DNA from: Virgibacillus_N oceani_A
GTDB lineage: Bacteria; Bacillota; Bacilli; Bacillales; Amphibacillaceae
Reading direction: 5' to 3' (one strand)
Length of the DNA stretch: 64,000 bases
Assembly: GCA_041521345.1 (NCBI GenBank)
Contig: JBGOHB010000010.1
Below are positions 8,574-18,900 of this stretch, in pieces. A program made the position numbers and the translations under genes. Position 1 is the stretch's first letter; every line of letters starts with the position of its first letter. The notes under the pieces are model-generated. The model did not search any database and was not told where the DNA came from. It saw nothing but the letters and a program-made list of their open reading frames with translations.

Positions 8574-9722
8574 CTATCCCCGAATATCCCATTTCGGACT
8601 GTGTTTCCGATTGAAAAAGTTATTCCGATTTTGCTGTTCTTCCATTCTTGACTGGCATTTGCGGTTTGCTGCTTCTACCGTAGTAATGCAATCGAGCTTT
8701 GCTTGGCGGTAGATTTCAAGAATCGAATGATAAATAGCTTTTGTTTTTAATAATACACGCTCCTTATTTGGTTCATACAATTCATCGGAAACTTGAATTA
8801 ACCCCCCGGCATTAACAATATAATCCGGTGCATAAAGGATATTCTTTTTATCAAGCAACTCTGCATGACTGTTGTCATAAAGCTGATTATTTGCTGAGCC
8901 AACAATGGCCTTCACCTTCAACTGTGGTATTGTTTGATCATTAATCACTCCGCCCATCGCACAAGGTATGAAAATATCAGCATCTGTACTGTATATCTCT
9001 TCCTTGCCTGCAACTTCTACTGACCCCCCATTCACAGCTGTTTTATTTTTAAACTTATCAAGAATTCCCCTATCTACATCGCTAATAAATAAAGTTGCAC
9101 CCAGCTTTAACAAATGATCCGCAATTTTATAGCCAACCTTGCCCAATCCCTGAATGGCGTAGCTTTTACTTTCCAATCGATCCTCGCCGAAAAGATACTG
9201 ATTCGTCGCCTGTAATCCGTAAATAACACCCTGTGCAGTTGGTATGGATGAATCTCCTCCCCCGCCATAGGCTTCTGGAATACCGGTAATAAAATTGGTT
9301 TCTTTTGAAGCTTGTACAAAATCATTCATGGTTGTTCCCATGTCTGTTCCAGTATAAAATCTGCCATTCAATGAATCTACAAACTGACCAAACGAACGAA
9401 ATAAAGCAGGACTTTTATCTTTTTCCGGATCACCAATAATAACGGCTTTTCCGCCTCCGAAATCAATATCTGCAGCAGCGCATTTATAAGTCATACCCTC
9501 CGATAGACGCAAAGCATCCTCCAACGCGTCATCCATCGTTTCATAGGGATACATTCTTGCTCCCCCAAGTGCGGGGCCAAGCTTTGTATCGTGAATAGCA
9601 ATGATTGCCTGCAGTCCTGTTTTAGGATCATTACAGAACATGACTTGCTCATGATTTGCCATTTTTTCTAACATATTTATATTTTCCTGCTTATTTTTTT
9701 GGGAAAAGTCTACAACCCCCAT
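8574..9722 (-). CDS. Phenylalanine dehydrogenase (Leu/Phe/Val dehydrogenase family)
   Basis: NAD-dependent amino acid dehydrogenase converting L-Phe to phenylpyruvate and ammonia, or the reverse. The catalytic lysine regions GGARMYPYE and MTYKCAAADIDFGGGKAVI are present, and the Rossmann motif GLGKVG follows. The stretches FYTGTDMGTTMNDF and GGGGDSSIPTAQGV fit phenylalanine dehydrogenases better than leucine dehydrogenases, which have a different pattern there. The C-terminus RNNFF..KHSPKWDIRG is also of that type. The start at 9722 follows a GGAGGTG site; 382 residues is the normal length. Co-transcribed with E1-alpha, it would feed phenylpyruvate to the 2-oxoacid dehydrogenase. It could also supply Phe to the neighbouring NRPS. 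Leu/Val activity cannot be excluded. Confidence 0.82.
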   Translation of the reverse strand: MGVVDFSQKNKQENINMLEKMANHEQVMFCNDPKTGLQAIIAIHDTKLGPALGGARMYPYETMDDALEDALRLSEGMTYKCAAADIDFGGGKAVIIGDPEKDKSPALFRSFGQFVDSLNGRFYTGTDMGTTMNDFVQASKETNFITGIPEAYGGGGDSSIPTAQGVIYGLQATNQYLFGEDRLESKSYAIQGLGKVGYKIADHLLKLGATLFISDVDRGILDKFKNKTAVNGGSVEVAGKEEIYSTDADIFIPCAMGGVINDQTIPQLKVKAIVGSANNQLYDNSHAELLDKKNILYAPDYIVNAGGLIQVSDELYEPNKERVLLKTKAIYHSILEIYRQAKLDCITTVEAANRKCQSRMEEQQNRNNFFNRKHSPKWDIRG

Positions 9723-9775
9723 GAAAAAGACACCTCCATTAATTTTCACTGGCTAAAAGCTGTATTTATGTATTA

Positions 9776-10138
9776 AAGTGCGTATTCAAAACCCCCATGT
9801 CTTACCAGACACCGCAAAAATCCCATTTTCTTATAAAAAGGATGATAAAAAGAACCGAGAAGTTCAGATCGCGGCGTAGCTTTGAGCATAAGATAAGCTT
9901 CTGTTCATTTACTTCGCACGCAGGAAAAGCGTATTTCTTTTCCAAGGAACGGAATGTATGCATTTAGATACATGAGTAGCGTCAAGCCAACGAGCTACCA
10001 CAAAATGTGGTGAATTCGACGTTCGACACAAATCTTTACGGTGGGGCAAGCATTTCAGCGTAGGCCCAAGACGTGTCGGTAATTAGTCGAAGCTCCCCTG
10101 TCGAAGTGTCATTTTTACCGGACTTTTTGAACCACTTC
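9776..10138. repeat. MITE-like non-coding element at the left edge of the PKS-NRPS cluster
   Basis: No gene is visible in 9750-10553. This part begins with AAGTGCGTATTCAAAA (9776-9791) and ends, on the other strand, with AAGTGGTTCAAAAAGTCCGG, giving imperfect terminal inverted repeats about 360 bases apart. Inside are hairpins such as GTAGC/GCTAC (9976-9980, 9994-9998) and CCACA/TGTGG (9998-10010). Its left 16 bases recur inverted at 43737-43752, and 19 bases of its right end recur inverted at 31267-31285. That sharing suggests a dispersed repeat family or insertion scars. No transposase is encoded. Confidence 0.5.
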
Positions 10139-10461
10139 TTAAAACTATAAGTGATTATCCCACTAGCTCAGAATCAGTGTTCTTACCGTTGAGGCACACA
10201 AAGTAATTAAGCTTCTGAACAATTCACCTTTGAATTTCTGCCTGTTTACGTTCATAAGAAAAGTTATTCTGAGCAAAAGGGATACTCATTAAACTATATA
10301 ACTAATTAATAATTTAATAAACTTTATCTCGTGCCTGACTACAACATGGAAAGAAAACGTACCGGGATAATTACATTAGCCAAAAATGCAGTCATGGTAT
10401 AATTCACCCGTATTCAGAGAAGGCGGCTCCACTTAATCCACGTCACTCGCCCTAATCATGC
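10139..10461. other. Non-coding stretch downstream of the cluster
   Basis: AT-rich sequence between the repeat-like element and the end of the biosynthetic operon. I see no convincing reading frame, RNA gene or promoter. It ends at a GC-rich hairpin at 10462-10482. Confidence 0.4.
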
Positions 10462-10482
10462 CTCCCCGCAGAAGCCGGGGAG
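10462..10482 (-). terminator. GC-rich hairpin after the biosynthetic operon
   Basis: CTCCCCG (10462-10468) and CGGGGAG (10476-10482) form a perfect 7-bp stem about 70 bases beyond the stop of the last cluster gene. No T run follows on either strand, so its strength as a terminator is uncertain. Confidence 0.45.
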
Positions 10483-10553
10483 AGCTCAAGACACAGTCTG
10501 TACATTGCCAAGCAGGTGGTTTTACCTATGCTCCTTATATTACTCATTTCTTT

Positions 10554-11696
10554 TTAGGAGCTAATCCATCCCATATTGGCATTAGCTGCAATTAATACTT
10601 CATGTATCTGGGAAGTCCCTTCAATGACTTCATTTATTTTAGCATCACGATAGAACCTTTCTATATCGTAGTTTTGGATAAAACCGTTTCCTCCATGAAT
10701 CTGCACTGCTTTATCCGCTGCACTGACACCCATTTTAGAAGCAAAATATTTGGCATTCCATGTCTCCATAATGGATTCAGCAACATTCATTTGCTTTAAA
10801 TAACCTGCATAATAACACATTAGCCGAGCAGCCTTAACTTCTACAATCATTTCTGTTAGCATCTTTTGAACTAATTGATTTTTGTTAATGGATGCACCGA
10901 ACTGTTTTCTTTTTCCGGAATAAGTAAAGCTCTTCTCCAGGCATGCTTGCCCCAAGCCGACACATCCCCAGGCAATGGTGTATCTTCCATAATCCAGCGA
11001 ATTCAAAGCAACATGGGAAAGACCCATACCTTCTTTTCCAATCATATTTTCTTTTGGAATGACACAGTCTTCAAAATGTAATTCTGCCAGCATAGATGCT
11101 CTGTTGCCCATTAACCCACTCATGGGAACAATGTCTAACCCCGGCGTATCTGCTTCCACGAGAAATACGGTGGGATTGTTGTTGAGTTTGGTTACCACCA
11201 GGAATAAGTCAGCCGCTTGTCCCATTGTTATCCATTTTTTTTCGCCATTAATCATGAAACTGTCATTTTTAACTTCAGCCTCGCATGTAACACTTTTGGC
11301 ATCACTGCCTGCACCGGGTTCCGATAATGCAAAAGCACCAAGCAGGCTTCCATCTGTCATAAGCGGTAAATACGTTTTCTTTTGTTCTTCCGTTCCAAAT
11401 CTTTCAATTGCTATTGCCACCATGCCATGAACGGTGAACATTGCTCTTGTAGATGAACATACTCTTCCTATTTCTTCATTTAGCAGACCCAGCGTGATAG
11501 GATCCCAGTCTTTTCCTCCGTATTCTTCCGATATCATGGAACCAAGATAACCTGAACGGTGAATTTTATCCATGATTTCCTCTGACAGCCATTCATTTCT
11601 GTCACTTTCAGCCGCAAAGGGAGCTATCTCTTCTTCTGCAAACCTTCTGAATTGCTCTTTTAATTCTTTTTGGTTATTTGTCAGTTGTATTTCCAT
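10554..11696 (-). CDS. FkbI/ZmaE-like acyl-ACP dehydrogenase (hydroxymalonyl-ACP pathway)
   Basis: 380-residue acyl-CoA dehydrogenase-fold flavoprotein. The FAD/substrate motifs GAFALSEPGAGSDAKS and KWITMGQAADLF, and the C-terminal QIHGGNGFIQNYDIERFYRDAKINEVIEGTSQI, are intact. The stretch VCSSTRAMFTVHGMVA is typical of the FkbI subgroup that oxidises glyceryl-derived ACP intermediates. In the known pathway this enzyme takes the aldehyde-level 2-hydroxy intermediate on the carrier protein to the malonyl level. Ribosome site AAGGGGGAAG precedes the ATG. It is the last gene of the operon, 53 bases after the matching carrier protein. The subgroup call rests on motifs and on having all pathway partners in one operon. 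Confidence 0.85.
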   Translation of the reverse strand: MEIQLTNNQKELKEQFRRFAEEEIAPFAAESDRNEWLSEEIMDKIHRSGYLGSMISEEYGGKDWDPITLGLLNEEIGRVCSSTRAMFTVHGMVAIAIERFGTEEQKKTYLPLMTDGSLLGAFALSEPGAGSDAKSVTCEAEVKNDSFMINGEKKWITMGQAADLFLVVTKLNNNPTVFLVEADTPGLDIVPMSGLMGNRASMLAELHFEDCVIPKENMIGKEGMGLSHVALNSLDYGRYTIAWGCVGLGQACLEKSFTYSGKRKQFGASINKNQLVQKMLTEMIVEVKAARLMCYYAGYLKQMNVAESIMETWNAKYFASKMGVSAADKAVQIHGGNGFIQNYDIERFYRDAKINEVIEGTSQIHEVLIAANANMGWISS

Positions 11697-11749
11697 TTCT
11701 TCCCCCTTACCTTTTTTTACTTTAGTAACTTTTTCATCTTCCTTAAGAA

Positions 11750-11995
11750 CTATTGAACTTGCTTTTGTTCTAAAAAATTGGATATAGTGTCAATCGATTT
11801 GAAATTACTCAAATCCAGTTCATCATTGCTTAATTGAATGTGAAATTCCTGTTCTATAAACATGACCAACTGCATTGCAAAAAGCGAATTAACATAACCT
11901 GTAGAAAACAAATCTTCATCATCACGCAACTGATGATCGCCAAAAAACTGCTGCAAAAATTCCCGAATCTTTAATTTTGTATCATTCAATTTCAT
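11750..11995 (-). CDS. Discrete acyl carrier protein of the FkbJ/ZmaD type
   Basis: 81-residue carrier protein. The phosphopantetheine serine lies in GYVNSLFAMQLV (residue ~38). The VNSL..M.LV pattern is the mark of carriers that hold glyceryl and hydroxy-/methoxymalonyl groups, and differs from the DSL of ordinary ACPs. The gene lies 10 bases after the discrete acyltransferase and 53 before the acyl-ACP dehydrogenase. The expected role is to carry the C3 unit through loading by FkbH, two oxidations, and delivery to a PKS acyltransferase. Confidence 0.87.
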   Translation of the reverse strand: MKLNDTKLKIREFLQQFFGDHQLRDDEDLFSTGYVNSLFAMQLVMFIEQEFHIQLSNDELDLSNFKSIDTISNFLEQKQVQ

Positions 11996-12005
11996 GACCC
12001 TCTTT

Positions 12006-12950
12006 TCATATTTTTAACTTGTCCAATAATCGATTTAATTTATTTAAGGTAATGAATTCATGCTCATCCACAACAAGCCTTGACAGCTTGGTTAAAGAGC
12101 CGTCCGTACTTACATCAGCAAATACTTCAGCTCCTCTTTCGGCAGCATTATTCAATGTTTTCATCCATTCCATCTTACTGTACATATTTTTGATTATTTC
12201 CTGCTTTGCTTCTGTTCCTTTATAAAGTAATTTTTGACTGTAAGCAGAAAGAATAGGAACCTCTAAATCTCTGAAATTTATAGATGCCATTACTGCTTCT
12301 AAGTCTTCTATACCATCTTTAGTAAATCGGGAGTGAAACGCAATAGGCGAATTCAGTTTAGAAGCCTGCAGAGCTCCGGCCTCCATACTCAGATCAACGA
12401 TCTCCTCTATTGCTTCATCTACTCCTGAGATGGTAACACAGTCATCATTATTCACAATGGAGATCTGAACACACTCAGACAGATTCTTTTTCACAATTGT
12501 TTCCGCTATATCATGTTCTGTCCTTCCAATAATGATAGCCATGTTTTCTTTTTGTTTGGAATGCTTTCGCCTATACCTGCTTATTCCATTTAGAATATCC
12601 AATCCATCTTCAAAGGAAATGGCTCCATTACAGGCTGCAGTTGTAATTAGACCCATACTGTAGCCTAAAGACATAGACGGTATATACCCGAAGGAAAGAT
12701 AGGACCGATAAATACTATGGTTTGCAGCATAAATTGCCATCCAATCCAGCTCCGGGTTATCTTCTGTATAAATGTCCGTGTCACAAATATATGACCATAG
12801 ATCATATGATAGTTTTTCATTCACCACATGGCATAGTTTCTTCACTTCACCCAGCTGCGTACTGTTCAACATCGCAATTGATTCTTTATAATTGGCACTG
12901 ATTCCCTGAAAGATCATAACAACTTTTTTATTTCCTTGTCTTCTTTCCAT
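12006..12950 (-). CDS. Discrete malonyl-type acyltransferase, probably acting in trans
   Basis: 314-residue FabD-fold acyltransferase. The usual nucleophile motif GHSxG reads GYSMG, so the serine is kept but the preceding histidine is tyrosine. The second active-site histidine appears in SPIAFHSRF. The N-terminus MIFQGIS replaces the common FPGQG/FTGQG. These departures suggest an unusual acyl donor. Zwittermicin uses a discrete acyltransferase (ZmaF) for an ACP-bound extender, and mycosubtilin uses one (FenF) for malonyl. Here the gene lies directly before the VNSL-type carrier protein, so transfer of hydroxymalonyl from that ACP to a PKS ACP is a reasonable guess. Loading the N-terminal starter ACP of the PKS is another. 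Ribosome site AGAGGAGAAG precedes the ATG. Confidence 0.75.
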   Translation of the reverse strand: MERRQGNKKVVMIFQGISANYKESIAMLNSTQLGEVKKLCHVVNEKLSYDLWSYICDTDIYTEDNPELDWMAIYAANHSIYRSYLSFGYIPSMSLGYSMGLITTAACNGAISFEDGLDILNGISRYRRKHSKQKENMAIIIGRTEHDIAETIVKKNLSECVQISIVNNDDCVTISGVDEAIEEIVDLSMEAGALQASKLNSPIAFHSRFTKDGIEDLEAVMASINFRDLEVPILSAYSQKLLYKGTEAKQEIIKNMYSKMEWMKTLNNAAERGAEVFADVSTDGSLTKLSRLVVDEHEFITLNKLNRLLDKLKI

Positions 12951-12977
12951 TATTCTTCTCCTCTGAGGTAAACTGTA

Positions 12978-15900
12978 TTATTTCGGTTTCATAGTAATGA
13001 TGCTGCCTAGATGATGAACATACTTCTGAAGGGCTTCTCTAATTATTGTCTTCTTATCCTCCTCACAAAATAAATGTATCTTCAATCCTCCCTCGTGAAG
13101 CGCCACATTAATTTCTGTAGACAAATCGCCTTGTTCTCCCCCGAGCGCTTCATCCTCTGCTTTTGAATCATAGATAGCTGAAAAATTAAATATTGGTACT
13201 TGAATCGCGTTTGTATAGACACCTTTTAAAGCTTTACTAATTCTTTTATACTGCTTCTCAAAGTCCTTGTTCTCCAACAGTGTTGAAAAATTAATATTCT
13301 TTCCGCATGCCAAATTAATGAAGTCATGCACTTTTTCCATATCAAATTTTTCACCTTTTTTTATTACTAATGGCAATACATCAAGAAACTCTCCAACCGT
13401 ATTGTAGTAATTATTTACATTATTTTTTCTGTCTTGATACATCATGACAAAAGGTACTTTTTCCATATCAAAGCTGCTTTCCAAAATGACCTGGAAAATA
13501 TTTAAGGAAACTTCCCAGGCGTTTTCTTTGATTTGCTCATAAATGTCTTCCGATAATTCGAGTGATATAGTGGTATTTCTAAAAGATTTGTTTTTAAATG
13601 CTTGATTATACAATTTTATACGCTTCGAAAAATCATTAAGACGAAACTTTTCCATAAGCTCTTCTTCAGATATATCCTTTGGACCTGAGAGCACTTGGCG
13701 GACATAGGTATCATATCCGGTAACTTCTTCCAAAAGTTCACCGTTGTCAGCATATGCCTTTTTAATATTTGCTTTTATGATCTCCATGCTCATTCCATCA
13801 AATATGAGATGATTAAAAGGCATATAAATTTTGTACTTTGCACGATCTAATTTAACTATAATCACCTTATACAGAAGCTGATGCATCATTTTTTCTTTGC
13901 TTTCCAAGTTCTCCTGATATAGATTGTCCACGATGAAATTTATGGCCTGTTTTTTCACTTTCTCCGTTGTGTTTTCCAGGTTTACATAAGGTATATTTAG
14001 ATGCTCCGGCATGCCGTGTTCTTTCATTTCCATTTTCCCGTCTGACATTACTAATTTGGTTCTCAGCAATCCCTGTTTATTGATCACACTAACGATACTT
14101 TTTTTCAGCAGCTTCACATTTACCTCATGATTAAATTTCATAATTGCACCGCTGTACGTCCTATTTGTCTCCCACGTAATCTTTTGGATGGAAGATGTGG
14201 GAAATACTTTGGTTGCTTCCACACTCAATATCATATCGTTAAATTCATTTATCTGTTTTGTCAGTTGTCGTTTGATTTCATTGATTCCCGTATAGACAAC
14301 TTCTGCATTTTCTTTCTCCGCTTGAACTGCCGATGAGTCCGGAGCTATACAGTTTAAATAAATGGACCTTATCGTTTCATAGTAAAAAAGGTCTTTAATG
14401 GAAATGTCAAAGTTCAATTTTCTTAGCTCCGTATATATCTTGGCAATTCGTATGGAGTCTGCTCCCAATTCAAATAAGTTATCCTGCACGCCAATCTGTT
14501 TCAATCCCAATACCTTTTTGCAAATGTCCTTTATCGTTTGTTCGGCTTCATGAACTTCCTCATCCTTAGAAGCAGTGGTTTGTATATTTGTTTCGATATC
14601 CGGAAGTCTCTCCCTGTCCACCTTTCCATTTATAGTAAATGGAAGAGACTCTAATCTGATGAAATAAGACGGTATCATATAGTTTGGAAGGGTCTTCCTC
14701 AATGTTTCTCTTAAATCAGCAACACTGATTTCATCCTCCGATACAAAATAAGCACAAATATATTTCATCCCATTTATTTCTTTATCCGCTATAGCAACTT
14801 GGGATATGGATGATATGTTCAGCATCTGTTGTTCTATTTCACTCATTTCAATTCGGAATCCCCTGATTTTAACCTGATGATCCATTCTTCCTAAATACGC
14901 TATATTTCCGTCCGGCATCCACCTGGCAACATCCCCTGTTTTATAAAGTGTTTCGCCTGTTTTATAAGGATTTTCTATAAATTTCTTCCTTGTTAGGGAT
15001 TCGTTATTCAGATATCCGCGGGCTACACCAGCTCCGGATACACATAATTCACCTTCAACACCGGCAGGGACCAGCTTATGATCTTCATCCAGGATGAGAA
15101 CACGATGGTTTGATATCGGCCTTCCAATCGGTATGCTTCCTTTACTTTTATCTGAGAGCGGATAAAAGGTTGTACAAACTGTATCTTCTGTCGGTCCATA
15201 TGCATTAATAACTGTCATCTTCTTCAATAAATGGCTAATTTGATTCTCTTTCACTTCACTGCCGGCTACGATTACTTTCTGCAGGCCATTATCCGCATCA
15301 AGCTCGGCTGCGATAAATGGAGGCAGAGTTACTGTCGTGATCTGATTGCTTTTTATATAATCATTGAATAAATCCGGACTTGTAATTACATCCTTTTCCG
15401 GTATATAAAATGTGTTTCCAAGCAAAAGTGTCATGTTTAATTCCCAAGAAAATGCATCAAATGCCATACTGGCAAATTGTAATATGTTTTCATCTCCGCT
15501 TATTTCAAGTTCCTGCTTAAACCAATTTGTCAGATTAATGACCCCTCTTTGTTCAAGCATGACCCCCTTTGGCTTCCCGGTAGTCCCTGACGTGTAAATA
15601 ACATATGCCAAGCTGTTTAAATTACTTTTGTTATCTATTTCTTCCACTTCATTCGCATACAGCTCTTCATCTTCCAAATAAATGAACTCACTGATGGCAA
15701 GTTCTCTTTGTTGCAGAGATTTTCTGGTGGTTAACAACATTTGAACTCCACTATCGCTAAGCATATAATTGATGCGAGCTTCAGGATATTCTGAATCGAT
15801 GGGTAAATATGCTGCTCCTGCCTTTAATACAGCAAGTATTCCAATTACCATTTCAAAGGACCTGTCTGTCATCACCGGCACAATGGTCTCCGGCCCAATT

Positions 15901-18900
15901 CCCTTATCTCTTAACAGCTTAGCCAATGAATTTGCCTTTTTATTTAACTCGCTATAGCTCATTTTTTGGCCATCATATACTATTGCAGGCTTATCCGGGT
16001 TTTTCTTCACGTGATAGTCAAATAATCCTTGAATTGTAGCCTTCATGTCCAAAGGAACATTCATGGAATTAAAATCTTCCAATAAAACGTTTCTTTCCTC
16101 ATTCTCCAGCAATTCCAGTTCATCAATTTCAAGTTCAGGATTCTCCATTATTTGATCCAAAATACCGGCAAAATGATCTTTTACCTTACTGACTGCCTTC
16201 TGATCATAAATGCCGTCATTATAATCAAACGCGATGACAAGTTCATCTCCAGATATTACCTTCAGGTTGAAGCTGTAGTTTGTCTCTTCAATAGACGTAA
16301 ATTCGCCAATTTGTAAACCCGCGTCTTCAAGTATCCCGTCATTAATCAAGTTTTTATCTATGGGATAATTTTCAAATACCATTAATGTATTGATTAAACT
16401 TGATTTAACCTCTGTATTCTTTTGAATTTCAGCCACAGAGACATAACGATACGGTTCATTCTCATCTAAATCAGCTTTCATTTTCCTGATTATTTCTGTA
16501 TATCGTTTTTCTTTCGTTGTGTTTACTCTTAATGGTATCGTATTGATAAATAAGCCTACCATTTCATCAATTTGATTAATTTCTGTCGTCCTGCCGGAAA
16601 CAATAAACCCAAATACGATATCTCTAACGTTATTGTACCGCTGCAGCTGGATTGCCCAAATACTTTGTAAAATCGTATTGACTGTGACATTGTTAGTTCT
16701 TGCAAATACATTTAATTGATCCGTTTTCTCTTTACCCAGACTCCAAATGACCTCTTGGCTTCTTCCCTGACTGATAGATGACTTTTTAAAAGGTATTTCA
16801 ATATGATTGTTATAGCCGGTCAAATAGTCTTTCCAAAAACCGACCGCCTTCTCTTCATCCTGTTTCTTCAGCCATTCAATATATTTTTGATAAGGAACCA
16901 CCTTTTCCGTAAACTGAGGTGCACCCACCTTGTAATTGTTGTATATCTGAAATAACTCTTGGGTAATGATACCAAAGGACCAGCCATCCAAAATAATATG
17001 ATGGTTGCTCAGGATCAGACTAAATTCCTTTTCATCAAGCTTTATTACAAACAGCCTGATTAAAATATCCTTAAATAAGTCAAAACCTCGTTTTCTATCC
17101 TTCTGCAATAATTTGTGGACATAGCGTTCCTTGTTTCCTTTCATCTTACTGATATCAAAATATTGCAGTTCCGGAACTCTGTTTTTATATACAACTTGCA
17201 TATTCTCATGAAAACTGCTGCTGTCAAAACTCGTTCGAAAAACATCATGACGAGCTGTCAAGTCCTGAAAGCTTTTGTTCAGGATCTCGACATCTAGGTC
17301 TCCTGTTAATGAAAGCTGCATACTGACATGGTATGCCTCTCCACTTTCCGATAAAGAATGGAAAATCAGTCCTTCCTGCATTGGGGAAAGCGGGTAAATG
17401 CTTTGAATATTATCCATAGCATCTTCATAAGACTGTAATTGTACTGGCATTATTGCTTCGTCTGTAACATCTGAAACGGTAACCTCCACTTGTTCTTTCG
17501 ATACACAATGAGAAATGATAGACTTGACGTTATTCATATAATCTTGTAACAGTTGATCGATGTTTGTATCATTAAATTCTTCGCTGCTGTAATTCAAAGT
17601 CAAGTTAAATTCCCCGTTTGCAATAAAAGCAACAAAATCCAATGGATACAATCGTATACTGTCTTTACTGGCGGAAGTTCCTCCGGATATCTCAGACAAT
17701 GTAAAGTTTTCACCGGATATAATATGGTCAAACTGTCCCAAATAATTGAAGCTTACATCCGGTTCAATTATTTCTCCCAAATCATATTCCGTTAAATACT
17801 TCAGAATACCATATCCTATCCCTTTATTCGGGACTTTCCGCAATGTATCTTTTGTCCCCGCAATCAGTTCTCCCAAATGTTTAAAACTGCTCAAAACTAC
17901 CGGGTACTGACTTGTAAACCATCCAACTGTTCTTGTGATATCTACATCCTTCACGATTGGCTCCCTGCCATGAGATTCCAGGTTCAGCACGATTTGATTG
18001 GTGTGATTAAATTTGCCTAAAGTAAGGGTTAAAGCGGCAAGTATAATATCGTTTATTTCCGTAGAATATGCTCTATTTACTTCCGTAAGCAGCTTATCTG
18101 TAAAACCTTTGTCTAAAACTGCTGTTTTGGTGCTCATTGTATGCCCATGAAGTTTTTTGGATTCCTTAATCTGTTGCGGCTTCCTCATATCATAAGCGTT
18201 TAAGTTCTTCCAATACGCAAGCTCCTTCTTCATCTGATAACCTGCGGAAAAATCTTTTTGTCTCGCCGACCATTCTTTAAAAGATGTGGTTTTTGCCGGA
18301 AGCACTATCTCCTGTTTGAGTTTCAGCCCATTATAAATCCTATCAAAGTCTTCCACGATAATTCTCCATGACACGGTATCTACAATAAGATGATGAATTG
18401 CTATCAGCAGATGATCCCCTTTATCGGTTTTAAATAATCCCAATTTGACTAATGGGCCCTTGTCCAAATCCATGCTTGCCTGTATATCACTGCATAAGTC
18501 ATTGATTTCTTCTTTATTGACGTCTCTTCCGGTTAAATCATGCACAACCATGTCATAGAGCTTTTCTGATGTTTCTTTAATTCTTTGCTTTCCATCTGTA
18601 AATACTGCTCTTAATATGTCATGATGTTTGATAATAGTTTCAAAGGCTTGCTGCAGCCACTGTTGATTAAAGCCTTCTTCACTAAAAAGCATCAGTTCTT
18701 GATTAAAATGATTCTTCACTAATTTATTTTGTTGAAAAAACCATTGTTGAATCGGTGTCAGATCAACCTCACCTGTTACTTCCCCCTGATCTATTTCTCT
18801 GTCATTCTGTTTAACATTTCCGCTTAATTCTTTAATGGTTGGGTTTCCAACTAAATCTTTTAGCTCAACATCATATCCCTCATTTCTGATTCGGGCTATA

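Noticed and set aside
10300..10500. Group II intron or RNA element near the end of the cluster
   Set aside because: Some phrases looked intron-like, but no domain V hairpin or reverse transcriptase was found.
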